NCBI GenBank assembly: GCA_002162095.1
Contig: CP021424.1
Location: forward strand, 2,232,001-2,296,000
Origin: Armatimonadetes bacterium Uphvl-Ar2
GTDB taxonomy: Bacteria; Armatimonadota; Fimbriimonadia; Fimbriimonadales; Fimbriimonadaceae
DNA: 64,000 bases
Reading direction: 5' to 3'
Within the stretch, counting starts at the first letter, position 1, and each line of letters begins with the position of its first letter. The notes below the pieces were generated by a model. That model had not been told where the DNA came from. It worked only from the letters and a program-made list of their open reading frames with translations, and made no database searches. The position numbers were made by a program, and so were the translations under genes. This document shows, one piece after another, positions 7,892 through 15,197 of this stretch.

Positions 7892-10075
7892 ATGGTCACG
7901 GCACTCGTGTTTCTCCTGGCGCAGCGCGCGCCCACTGATATCCTGGATGGTTTTGCCCAGTCCCGGGATGTGCGTTCGCTCTCGCAAATGGCGCCGGACC
8001 TGGAAACCGGGCACTTCCGGTACATCGAAAAGACCGGCGCGTTCTCGGGCGGCAGGTTCGGGTGGCGAGTGCTTCCGCTCCAAGACCCTGCCCAGCCGAA
8101 CGTGCTGTACGCCGTGTTCAGCACGCCCCTTACCATCCAGGATTACGGCGAGCAGGTGTACCGCCTGGATGACGGCCTGCTGGCCGAGCACTTCCCCGAG
8201 GAAACCAACTTCGGCGTGCTGCCCAAGCACTACGAACTGAACCTCCGCGTGGAGCCCGAGCGATCCCGGGTGGTAGTGGACTGCAAGATTGACCTCGTCA
8301 CCTCCGGGGAGCGCAAACCGTCGTTCTTCATCCGTCTTTCTCCGCACTACAAGGTCACGGCCTTGAAATCGGCGAGTGGGGAAGCCATCCCCTTCACGCA
8401 GGCCGGCGGCGTGGTGTGCGCCCCCACCCCGGTAGGCATCACCACGTGGACGATCAGCTATGAGGGCCTGCCCGATCTCCCGCGCTTTGCCGGCACGGTG
8501 ACGAAGAAGGAGGCCATGCTGACGGACGACTACTTCTGGCCGTCCATTGGCCGCTACCCGGCCACCACGACCATGCACGCCGACATCCCGGCGAACTGGG
8601 AGGTCATCAGCAACGGCACTCGCACCGCCCAGACCACGGAGGGCGACCGCAAGAAGGCCACCTTCGTCAACAACCTCGCGATCAGCTATCTCAGCTTCTC
8701 GGCGGGCGAGTTCTCCATCACGCGCGAGGCTCCGGTGGCGGGGCAGATCATCCACGCCGTGATGGCCAACAACATGAGCGAGGAAGAGCGGAAGCTGCAG
8801 ATGGAAATGCAGAAGCCGGTCATCGAATTCTATGGCAAAACTTTCGGGCCGTGGCCGTACAAAGGGTGGGTGACGCTCAGCAGCGAGAGCTACGGCGGAG
8901 CGGCGCTGGAAGGCTACTCCTACGCCACCTACGCGCCCAACTGGCTGCCCGATAGCGACGCGCACGAGCCCTCGCACACCTACTTTGGCGGGGTGATCTC
9001 CAACACCTACCTGCGGTCGTTCTGGAACGAGAGCTTCGCTTCTTTCTGCGAAGGCTTTTACGAGCGCGAAGTCGAGATCGGCAATCGCGACGAGCGGCGG
9101 CTGGCGTTCGTCAGCAATCCGTTCCCCTCGCCCACCTGGAACAACGGCATCATCGTCGAATCCGGCGTGATGACGGGGGACCTCTCCGCTGACCTCGGTT
9201 ACGGCAAGGGCGCGGTGGTGCTGCAAATGCTGGAGCACGAAATGGGCACCGAAGCCTTTGTGGCCAGCGTGCGGCGCTGGCTGAGCGAGCACCCCAAGGG
9301 CACCCCGGGTGAGTGGGAGGACTACTTTGCCGTTCTCGGGCCGGAATACGAAACGTTCATCGATCAGTGGTTCCGCCGCCCGGGCTGGGCGCGGTTCCGC
9401 ATCGGCAATGTGCGCTACGAAGACGGACATCTCAAGGGCGACGTGACCTTCACGGGCACCCCGTACCGCATCGTGAGTGATCTCTTGGTCGAAACGCCGG
9501 GTGGGTCTCGCAACCTCGTCCGAGTCACGCTCAACCCGACCGGAAAGGAAGCCACCAGCGAATGGTCAGTGGCCTTGTCGGAGGAGCCCGTGCGCGGTGC
9601 CTTCGACCCCTACGAGCGAATCATGATGATGCGCAGTGCCACCGGCCCGGCGCAACTCTCGCGTGAACTCGGCCGCTTGCAGGCCGTGGTTCACCCGGAT
9701 GCCCAGGCGTGGGCCAATTCGGCGGATCTCGGCCGCACAACGGTCACCCCGGACTTCCCGGCGAACCCCGCCAACCGCGTGCTGGTGGGCCACCCTGACC
9801 AGTGGCCGCAGATGTTGCCGCTGTTGGAGCAAGCGGGCATGACGGTGAACGGCAACAATCTCACCTACAACGGCACGACGATTGACCTGACCAAGGGCGG
9901 GGCGGCGGCGATTGTGGCGGCCCCGGATGGCCAGCCCATCGTGCTCCTGCTCGGCCAAACCCGACGCCCGATGAAGACCGGTAAGGCCCGCATTGCGCTG
10001 TGCAATGAGTACGGGTTCTTCCTGCGGGGGCTCACCGAACCCCGGATGGAAGGCGAACTCGCCTTCCGCCTCTAA
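7892..10075 (+). CDS. M1-family-like metallopeptidase (gluzincin), secreted
   Basis: M1 aminopeptidase-like enzymes use a zinc HEXXH motif. This 727-residue protein has HEPSH at residues 358-362 and a downstream SFWNESFASF in which Glu380 matches the third zinc ligand, except that 17 rather than the usual 18 residues separate it from the motif. YGGAALEGYS sits where the GAMEN exopeptidase motif normally lies, so true aminopeptidase activity is uncertain. A short N-terminal hydrophobic stretch (MVTALVFLLAQ) suggests a minimal signal peptide. A -10-like TATACC ends 8 bases before the ATG with no Shine-Dalgarno. The C-terminal third (after about residue 480) has a beta-rich domain and an extension I do not recognise. 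Confidence 0.8.
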   Translation: MVTALVFLLAQRAPTDILDGFAQSRDVRSLSQMAPDLETGHFRYIEKTGAFSGGRFGWRVLPLQDPAQPNVLYAVFSTPLTIQDYGEQVYRLDDGLLAEHFPEETNFGVLPKHYELNLRVEPERSRVVVDCKIDLVTSGERKPSFFIRLSPHYKVTALKSASGEAIPFTQAGGVVCAPTPVGITTWTISYEGLPDLPRFAGTVTKKEAMLTDDYFWPSIGRYPATTTMHADIPANWEVISNGTRTAQTTEGDRKKATFVNNLAISYLSFSAGEFSITREAPVAGQIIHAVMANNMSEEERKLQMEMQKPVIEFYGKTFGPWPYKGWVTLSSESYGGAALEGYSYATYAPNWLPDSDAHEPSHTYFGGVISNTYLRSFWNESFASFCEGFYEREVEIGNRDERRLAFVSNPFPSPTWNNGIIVESGVMTGDLSADLGYGKGAVVLQMLEHEMGTEAFVASVRRWLSEHPKGTPGEWEDYFAVLGPEYETFIDQWFRRPGWARFRIGNVRYEDGHLKGDVTFTGTPYRIVSDLLVETPGGSRNLVRVTLNPTGKEATSEWSVALSEEPVRGAFDPYERIMMMRSATGPAQLSRELGRLQAVVHPDAQAWANSADLGRTTVTPDFPANPANRVLVGHPDQWPQMLPLLEQAGMTVNGNNLTYNGTTIDLTKGGAAAIVAAPDGQPIVLLLGQTRRPMKTGKARIALCNEYGFFLRGLTEPRMEGELAFRL

Positions 10076-10081
10076 TCCGGG

Positions 10082-11038
10082 TTAGTCCAGCGACACTCCC
10101 AGGGCCTCGACAATGCGTTCGAGGTCCTGGTCGCTGTAGAACTCAATGCGGATGTGGCCACCCTTCTTGCTCTTGTTCAGCTCCACACGGGCGCCAAGTC
10201 GCTCGGAAATCCCCTGTTGAATTGGTAGCCAGTTCGGGTCCAGCACGGTGGCGGTGGACTTCTTCTTGGGCTTGCTGGCGGCGTTCTGGCTGGCCAGTTC
10301 TTCCGCCCGGCGCACGCTGAGGTCCTCGCGCAAGATGCGGGAAAGCAACGTGAGCTGCGAGGTCTCGCCTTCCAGCATCAAGATGGCGCGGGCGTGGCCC
10401 TCACTGATCGCCCCTTTCTCCAGGGCTTCCAGGGCCAGCTTAGGCAGGCGCAGCACGCGCAGGGTGTTGGCCACGGCAGCGCGGGATTTGCCGACGCGTT
10501 CGGCAATCTGCTCTTGGGTCAGGCCGAAGTCTTGGGCGAGTTGCTGGTAGGCGCGGGCGCATTCCACCGCCCCGATGTCTTCGCGCTGGACATTCTCAAT
10601 CAGCGCCCACTCCAGGCTCTGTTGGGCGTCGCTGCGGCGCACCATCACGGGCACTTGGGTCAGTCCCGCGCGCTGGGCGGCGCGCCAGCGGCGCTCCCCG
10701 GCGATGATTTCGTACTTGCCCTCACCCACCAGGCGGGCCAGGATCGGCTGCAGTACCCCGTGTTCGCGAATGGAACGGGCGAGGTCTTCTAGGCTTTCTT
10801 CGTCAAAGTGGGAACGAGGCTGGCGCGGGTTGGGGTGCAGGCTGGCCACCGGCAGCAAGGACGGGGAAGTGCTGGCCGGGGCCGGAGTGGCCTCAGGGGC
10901 CGTCACTTTGGTCGCCTTGGTCTCCTTTGCCTCCTTCGCCTTGCTCTTCTTTGCCGAGGGGGTTGAAGTGGTCGGTGCCGGTTCCAGGCCCGCATCGCCT
11001 CTCAGTTGGGACAGTCCTCGACCTAATCCACGCCGCAT
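10082..11038 (-). CDS. parB: Chromosome partition protein ParB
   Basis: ParB is a CTP-dependent clamp that loads at parS and marks the origin region for segregation. The 318-residue protein has a basic N-terminus (MRRGLGRGL, the ParA-contact segment seen in many ParBs), a low-complexity Lys/Ala/Thr/Pro linker (about 25-62), the N-domain with LHPNPRQPR and the CTP-binding signature GERRWRAA, a helix-turn-helix region (LTQEQIAERVGKSRAAVANTLRVLRL) and a C-terminal dimerisation domain. The open frame extends 153 codons upstream, but that is antisense to the next gene; the ATG at 11038 is preceded 6 bases away by CATAAT. No parA adjoins it here, unlike the usual parAB pair. Confidence 0.93.
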   Translation of the reverse strand: MRRGLGRGLSQLRGDAGLEPAPTTSTPSAKKSKAKEAKETKATKVTAPEATPAPASTSPSLLPVASLHPNPRQPRSHFDEESLEDLARSIREHGVLQPILARLVGEGKYEIIAGERRWRAAQRAGLTQVPVMVRRSDAQQSLEWALIENVQREDIGAVECARAYQQLAQDFGLTQEQIAERVGKSRAAVANTLRVLRLPKLALEALEKGAISEGHARAILMLEGETSQLTLLSRILREDLSVRRAEELASQNAASKPKKKSTATVLDPNWLPIQQGISERLGARVELNKSKKGGHIRIEFYSDQDLERIVEALGVSLD

Positions 11039-11044
11039 TCTCTG

Positions 11045-11071
11045 ATTATGGTGCCTTCCGTTCGCTACAAT
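11045..11071. promoter_or_regulatory. Divergent promoters of parB and the SRPBCC gene
   Basis: Two -10-like hexamers face away from each other. CATAAT on the minus strand (11045-11050) ends 6 bases before the parB ATG, and TACAAT on the plus strand (11066-11071) ends 6 bases before the GTG at 11078. With initiation 6-8 bases after a -10 box, both transcripts would begin at or next to their start codons, so both are probably leaderless. Confidence 0.6.
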
Positions 11072-11077
11072 GGGGGC

Positions 11078-11551
11078 GTGACCACCGAGGAACTCGCCGG
11101 CCCCTTCACACTCCGGATCGCTGTGCGCGCCTCGGTGGACCAAGTCCGCCAGGCCTGGACGACCCCCGCCGGGCTCGAAGCCTTCTTCATCCGCCAAGCC
11201 GAAGGGGCGAGCGGTGAGAGCTACCAAGCGGGTGACCAGTACCGCTGGGAGTGGGCGCCGGGCATCGAAGACACCGGCACCGTGCACCGCTGCGACGAAT
11301 CCGCCTTTGAATTTGGCTGGTACGAAGACGAAGGCCAAGTGACGGTGCTGTGGGAAGAGGACGGCGACGAGACCATGGTCACACTTACCGAGATCATGAG
11401 CCGCCCCACCAACGCGGAGGTGCGCGCCTCCCGGCAGTTCGGTTGCGCCATGGGATGGACGTTCTTTTTGGCCAACCTCAAAGCCTGGCTTGAGCACGGC
11501 ATTGACCTGCGCGAAACCGACCCAAATCGAACGGAGGTCGTCAACTTCTGA
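11078..11551 (+). CDS. SRPBCC (AHSA1-like) ligand-binding domain protein
   Basis: The 157-residue protein has the START/SRPBCC helix-grip fold pattern seen in AHSA1-family proteins: an N-terminal strand (FTLRIAVRASVDQVRQAW), the TTPAGLEAFF segment typical of this family, alternating short strands, and a long C-terminal helix (AMGWTFFLANLKAWLEHG). Such proteins bind small hydrophobic ligands or act as stress-linked cochaperones; the ligand is unknown. An ATG at 11048 is in frame, but the GTG at 11078 sits 6 bases after TACAAT, so I take that as the start. rmlD follows after 26 bases on the same strand. Confidence 0.8.
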   Translation: MTTEELAGPFTLRIAVRASVDQVRQAWTTPAGLEAFFIRQAEGASGESYQAGDQYRWEWAPGIEDTGTVHRCDESAFEFGWYEDEGQVTVLWEEDGDETMVTLTEIMSRPTNAEVRASRQFGCAMGWTFFLANLKAWLEHGIDLRETDPNRTEVVNF

Positions 11552-11577
11552 GCCGCCTCCGCCCGCACAACGAGCCG

Positions 11578-12474
11578 GTGATCTCCGACACCCAGCGGTT
11601 GCTGGTGGTCGGGGGCGGCGGGATGCTAGGGCACGATGTGGTCCGCGCCGCCGAGGCGCTGGGCTACGAAGTCCTCACCCCGGGCCGCGTGGACCTAGAT
11701 CTGCGCGACGCCGCCGCGATGGACAAGCTCCGCCGCATGGGGCCGCTGTGGGTGAACGGCGTCATCAACTGCGCCGCTTACACCGCCGTGGACCGCGCCC
11801 AGGATGAGCCGATGGAGGCCTTTGCCATCAACGCCAAAGGCGCCGGCAGCCTGGCCGCCGTGTGCGCCGAAAACGTGTGGCCGTTCATCCACGTTTCTAC
11901 GGATTTCGTCTTTGACGGCAAGAAGACCACGCCCTACACCGAAGATGACCCGACGAACCCCCTGGGGGTCTACGGCAAAACCAAGCGCGCTGGCGAGGAA
12001 CTGGTGATGCAAATGAACCCGCAAGCGTACATCGCCCGGACGAGTTGGCTGTTCGGGGTGGATGGGCGATGCTTCCCGCGCACGATGATCGACGCCTGGC
12101 GGGCGGGGAAGACCCTGCGCGTGGTGGCCGACCAAGTGGGCACCCCCACCTATACCGGCGACCTGGCGCCCTTGCTGCTGCAGCTTCTCAATCTCCGCCC
12201 GGCCCCCGGCATCTACCACAACGCCGGACCGGACGTGATGAGCTGGCACCAGTTCGCAGAGCTCATCTTGGGCGTGTGGCAAAGCGTGACGGACGAACCC
12301 GGGGAGATCAACGTCGCCCCGATTGCGACCTCCGATTGGCCGACCCCGGCCGCACGGCCTGCATACAGCGCCCTCTCGACCGCGAAACTAGAAAGCCTCG
12401 GTCTCGCCCCCATGAGAGCGATGACCGAGGCCTTAACGGATTACTGCCGGGCTTACTCGGCAGCCTTGGGCTGA
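11578..12474 (+). CDS. rmlD: dTDP-4-dehydrorhamnose reductase-like (RmlD) SDR
   Basis: RmlD reduces dTDP-4-keto-L-rhamnose to dTDP-L-rhamnose for surface polysaccharides. The 298-residue extended SDR has the NADPH-binding VVGGGGMLGHDV loop at the N-terminus (a GGxGxxG variant), the INCAAYTAVDRAQDEP segment characteristic of RmlD, the HVSTDFVFDG motif with catalytic Thr/Ser, and the active-site YGKTK (YxxxK). It starts with GTG at 11578. The other rmlABC genes are not nearby, so the annotation rests on family motifs. Its 3' end overlaps the convergent YHS gene by 22 bases. Confidence 0.85.
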   Translation: MISDTQRLLVVGGGGMLGHDVVRAAEALGYEVLTPGRVDLDLRDAAAMDKLRRMGPLWVNGVINCAAYTAVDRAQDEPMEAFAINAKGAGSLAAVCAENVWPFIHVSTDFVFDGKKTTPYTEDDPTNPLGVYGKTKRAGEELVMQMNPQAYIARTSWLFGVDGRCFPRTMIDAWRAGKTLRVVADQVGTPTYTGDLAPLLLQLLNLRPAPGIYHNAGPDVMSWHQFAELILGVWQSVTDEPGEINVAPIATSDWPTPAARPAYSALSTAKLESLGLAPMRAMTEALTDYCRAYSAALG

Positions 12475-13031
12475 CGAACCACCGGAGCGGTGGCCTTGGC
12501 GGCCCAATCCTTGGCGTACTTGGCCGGATCCTTGCGGAGCGGCTCGTTGCAGCCGGCGCAGCACGTGTAGTAGCGCACGCCTTGGAAGTCCACATAAGCT
12601 GAAGCTTCGCCGTAGGAAGCCACCTTCTCACCCATCACCGGGCAGGTCATCACTTCCTTTTCCGGCATGGTCGCGAACTTGGCCGGGTTGGCCTTGAAGG
12701 TGTTGAAGTTCTCTTCCTTGGTGAACGAGTAGTTGATGCCCTTGTACGCCATGTGGAACTTGGCGCGGCGCATGTTCAGAAGGTCGCCCGTCACCGGGTC
12801 GAACAGGAACTGGCCCGCCAGTTGGCCGGCTTCCGCGCGCTCCTTGATGTACTTCATCGGCTCGCGCGTGAACTTGGGTTCACAGCCCGGGCAGCAGAAC
12901 ATGAACTTGGCGCCGTTCCACTCGACGGCCTTGGCGTTGGCCGGCAAAGCATCGCCCGGCACAACCGGACACACAAACTTCGGGCCCTCTTGGGGGGCCA
13001 TGGCCATTGCCGCAATCAAAGTAACCAGCAT
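12453..13031 (-). CDS. Exported YHS-repeat (metal-binding) protein
   Basis: YHS domains are small Cys-rich modules thought to bind metals. This 192-residue protein begins with a hydrophobic segment (MLVTLIAAMAMA), probably a short signal peptide, then a YHS unit with CPV...FMFCCPGCEPKF (about residues 20-60) and a C-terminal unit with CPVMG...YYTCCAGCNEPL (about 128-172). The middle (about 75-120, DPVTGD...YSFTKEENFNTFKANPAKFA) has the same spacing but no Cys, as if a third YHS unit lost its ligands. The frame is open 22 codons further upstream, but the ATG at 13031 has GAGG before it and a TATAAT box 15 bases away. Substrate metal is unknown. Confidence 0.78.
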   Translation of the reverse strand: MLVTLIAAMAMAPQEGPKFVCPVVPGDALPANAKAVEWNGAKFMFCCPGCEPKFTREPMKYIKERAEAGQLAGQFLFDPVTGDLLNMRRAKFHMAYKGINYSFTKEENFNTFKANPAKFATMPEKEVMTCPVMGEKVASYGEASAYVDFQGVRYYTCCAGCNEPLRKDPAKYAKDWAAKATAPVVRQPKAAE

Positions 13032-13059
13032 TTTGAACCTCGCTACATTATAGACTAAC

Positions 13060-13488
13060 GTGCAAATGACGCCCTCGGCACGCCCGGCCCGCCACAAAGC
13101 CTGGATGCTCTATCAGCTTTACTGCGTGGTGGCGTTTTTGCTTCACATGGTGCTGGCATGGGGGCTGTGGCGCGTCATTCAGGATCCCTACCCGGTGGGG
13201 CTCACCCTCTCGCCCAACGACATTGAGATCGCTCAGTACGCCGCCGAGACGCTCCGCAAGGGCTGTATTGTGCTGCTAGGCACCAGCCTGTTCTTTGGGG
13301 TCGGCTCGCTGGCCATTCTGCGGTTTCGCGACACCAAAGAGGCCTGGATCACGCACCTCATCAACTTGGCTTTGGGGGCGCTGACGTGCGTGCTGTTGCC
13401 ACTTGCCGTGCCCGTGGGCATGATGATGATGCGCGAGGATTTCAAGGAGTGGTTCATCCGCGCGCCCACCGCGCCGCCGGCGCCTTAG
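13060..13488 (+). CDS. Small integral membrane protein, unknown function
   Basis: The 142-residue product has about three predicted membrane helices (near residues 17-39, 66-86 and 95-120) and a basic N-terminus. I recognise no family. It starts with GTG at 13060; an ATG two codons later is an alternative. It is divergent from the YHS gene with only 28 bases between the starts; the segment CTACATTATAGACT there could serve as -10 for both directions. Its stop overlaps the end of the convergent acetyltransferase by three bases. Confidence 0.65.
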   Translation: MQMTPSARPARHKAWMLYQLYCVVAFLLHMVLAWGLWRVIQDPYPVGLTLSPNDIEIAQYAAETLRKGCIVLLGTSLFFGVGSLAILRFRDTKEAWITHLINLALGALTCVLLPLAVPVGMMMMREDFKEWFIRAPTAPPAP

Positions 13489-14645
13489 TAAAGTTCGCTG
13501 TGGTAAGTGAGGCCTGTGGGCATCAGGGCTTCAAGCGTGTCCAATGTGGTCGCGTCGGCTGTCACCAGTCCCATGCGGTGCATCTGCCGCCACCCCGGAT
13601 GACCGAAGTACGCCCCGCTGAATGTGGCGATGTCCACCTCCACCAAGGGCAGGTCGGTTCCGCCCGAATCTGCCACGCACTTTGACCCGCCTGGACCAAA
13701 CTCAACCCGCCACGGCCCCTCGTTTTCCGGCACGATCGGGTCCGCCACTCGCAGCCGGAAAGCACCCGATGAAACCGGCTTCAGGCAAGCGAGCGCCCCG
13801 GGCACGTCGTAAACGCGCACCATCGCCTCACGATCCACCTTGATGTCCACCTGGCCGTCGTGGAATCGACTCAGGAACGGGCAATCTGCGGGCTCGCACC
13901 ACTTCACTGAAGACTGGTTGATCGCCAAGGACCGGATGAACGCCAAGCCGCTTTCGTAGCCCGCCCGCGAGGACCACGCGAATTCGTTGACCTCTAAAAC
14001 TTCGTAAAAACCCTTCACCCGAGCGTAGACATAGGCCTCCGCGGGGTCGCCCAGCACTAACAGTTGCGAATCCTGGCTCGCCAGCATCCGCGCCCACCGG
14101 TCGGGGTGCCGGTCCACCGAAAGGGCATACGGGGCCACAAACGCGGCGTGGCAAGCGGCCAATCCATCGACATCTGCGGCTGTGGCCACCCGGGCGTCAA
14201 GCGTCTGAGCGAGCGAAGGCATCCGGTCAATTGGCACATGGAGCTCCATCCGGTGCGCCGCCCCGCTGGCGTAGCCTTGCTTGCGATAAAACTTGTCGCG
14301 GAAGGCGTAGAGGGCCCCCGCCACCATCCCTTGGGCGCGTTCGGCCCGGATTACCTCGGCCATCAGGCGCTGGCCGTAGCCGCCGTTGCGGTGGGTCGGG
14401 GCAATGCCCACGGTGGCTACTCCCGCCAGAGGCACAAACCCATGGGCGTGGCGCGCTCGGAGAGTCAAACAGTTGGTGACCCCCACGGGTTGGTCATCCA
14501 CCCGCGCGATGTAGCGGCGGCCCCCGCCGATGATATCGGCCAGGTGGTCGGATTCCTGGGGCGGTCGCCCGTCATAAACCCACGAGCGAACCCACAGGAA
14601 GTCGCTTTCGTCGCCGGGGCCACACTCCTGGAATCGCCAATTCAT
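13485..14645 (-). CDS. Eis-like GNAT N-acetyltransferase
   Basis: Eis-type proteins combine two GNAT domains with a C-terminal sterol-carrier-like domain and acetylate amines such as aminoglycosides or lysines. This 386-residue protein shows the first GNAT core, with acetyl-CoA binding VGIAPTHRNGGYGQRLM (consensus V.P..RG.G.G..L; Arg-Asn here) and the FYRKQGYASGAAHRMEL segment typical of Eis. The second half (about 150-280) fits the degenerate second GNAT, and the last ~100 residues the SCP2-like domain; the protein ends in a Tyr, close to the usual C-terminal catalytic carboxylate of the family. It lies 9 bases after the Lrp-type gene, which may control it. Confidence 0.82.
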   Translation of the reverse strand: MNWRFQECGPGDESDFLWVRSWVYDGRPPQESDHLADIIGGGRRYIARVDDQPVGVTNCLTLRARHAHGFVPLAGVATVGIAPTHRNGGYGQRLMAEVIRAERAQGMVAGALYAFRDKFYRKQGYASGAAHRMELHVPIDRMPSLAQTLDARVATAADVDGLAACHAAFVAPYALSVDRHPDRWARMLASQDSQLLVLGDPAEAYVYARVKGFYEVLEVNEFAWSSRAGYESGLAFIRSLAINQSSVKWCEPADCPFLSRFHDGQVDIKVDREAMVRVYDVPGALACLKPVSSGAFRLRVADPIVPENEGPWRVEFGPGGSKCVADSGGTDLPLVEVDIATFSGAYFGHPGWRQMHRMGLVTADATTLDTLEALMPTGLTYHSELY

Positions 14646-14654
14646 GCGAGGAGT

Positions 14655-15161
14655 TTAGACCGGGAGGTTCCGGGTTTCTTTATCCACGCCCAGCACAAAG
14701 CAGCTGTGAATCTTGCCAATGCCTTGCACCTGGCTGAGGTGCTGGTCAATGAAGTCGCGATACGCGTTCATGTCGGGCACCACAATCTTGAGCAAGAAAT
14801 CGTGCTCACCGCTGATGTGCAGGCACTCTTGGACTTGCTCGATGCTCGTCACGGCTTCGCGGAACCGCGAAATCGCTTGATCTTGGTGGAGCGACAAGCT
14901 GACCAAGGCAATCACCAGCAACCCGTAGCCCATTTCTTCCCGATTCAGCTGACAATGGAACCCATCAATCAGTCCGCTTTCCTCTAACTTGCGGATGCGC
15001 TGCAGGGTGGAAGGGGCCGACAACCCAATGCGGCGCGCCAACTCGGCATTCGAAATCCGTCCATCTTCCTGGAGATCGCGCAGAATTTGGCGATCTTTCT
15101 CGTCCAAGGCGACCCGGGGCTCTCCCCACTTAGGTCCTTTCGTCTGAACAACCGGTTGCAT
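14655..15161 (-). CDS. Lrp/AsnC-family transcriptional regulator
   Basis: The 168-residue protein has an N-terminal winged helix-turn-helix (LDEKDRQILRDLQEDGRISNAELARRIGLSAPS... about residues 19-65, LDxxDxxIL being the family hallmark) and a C-terminal RAM effector/oligomerisation domain (about 80-155, with VQECLHISGEHDFLLKIV). Such proteins are octameric or dimeric regulators that sense amino acids. It sits upstream of the Eis-like gene and divergent from pepF; the shared 36-base gap contains TACGAT/ATCGTA, usable as a -10 in both directions, so autoregulation and control of either neighbour are plausible. Confidence 0.92.
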   Translation of the reverse strand: MQPVVQTKGPKWGEPRVALDEKDRQILRDLQEDGRISNAELARRIGLSAPSTLQRIRKLEESGLIDGFHCQLNREEMGYGLLVIALVSLSLHQDQAISRFREAVTSIEQVQECLHISGEHDFLLKIVVPDMNAYRDFIDQHLSQVQGIGKIHSCFVLGVDKETRNLPV

Positions 15162-15197
15162 ATGACTCTCGCCTGCTATCGTAGCACTTAGGCAGTT

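Noticed and set aside
7877-9430. Long antisense open frame over the M1-like peptidase
   Set aside because: It mirrors the codon phase of the GC-rich sense gene, has low-complexity His/Arg/Gly-rich sequence and matches no family; the sense frame has HEPSH and a leaderless start.
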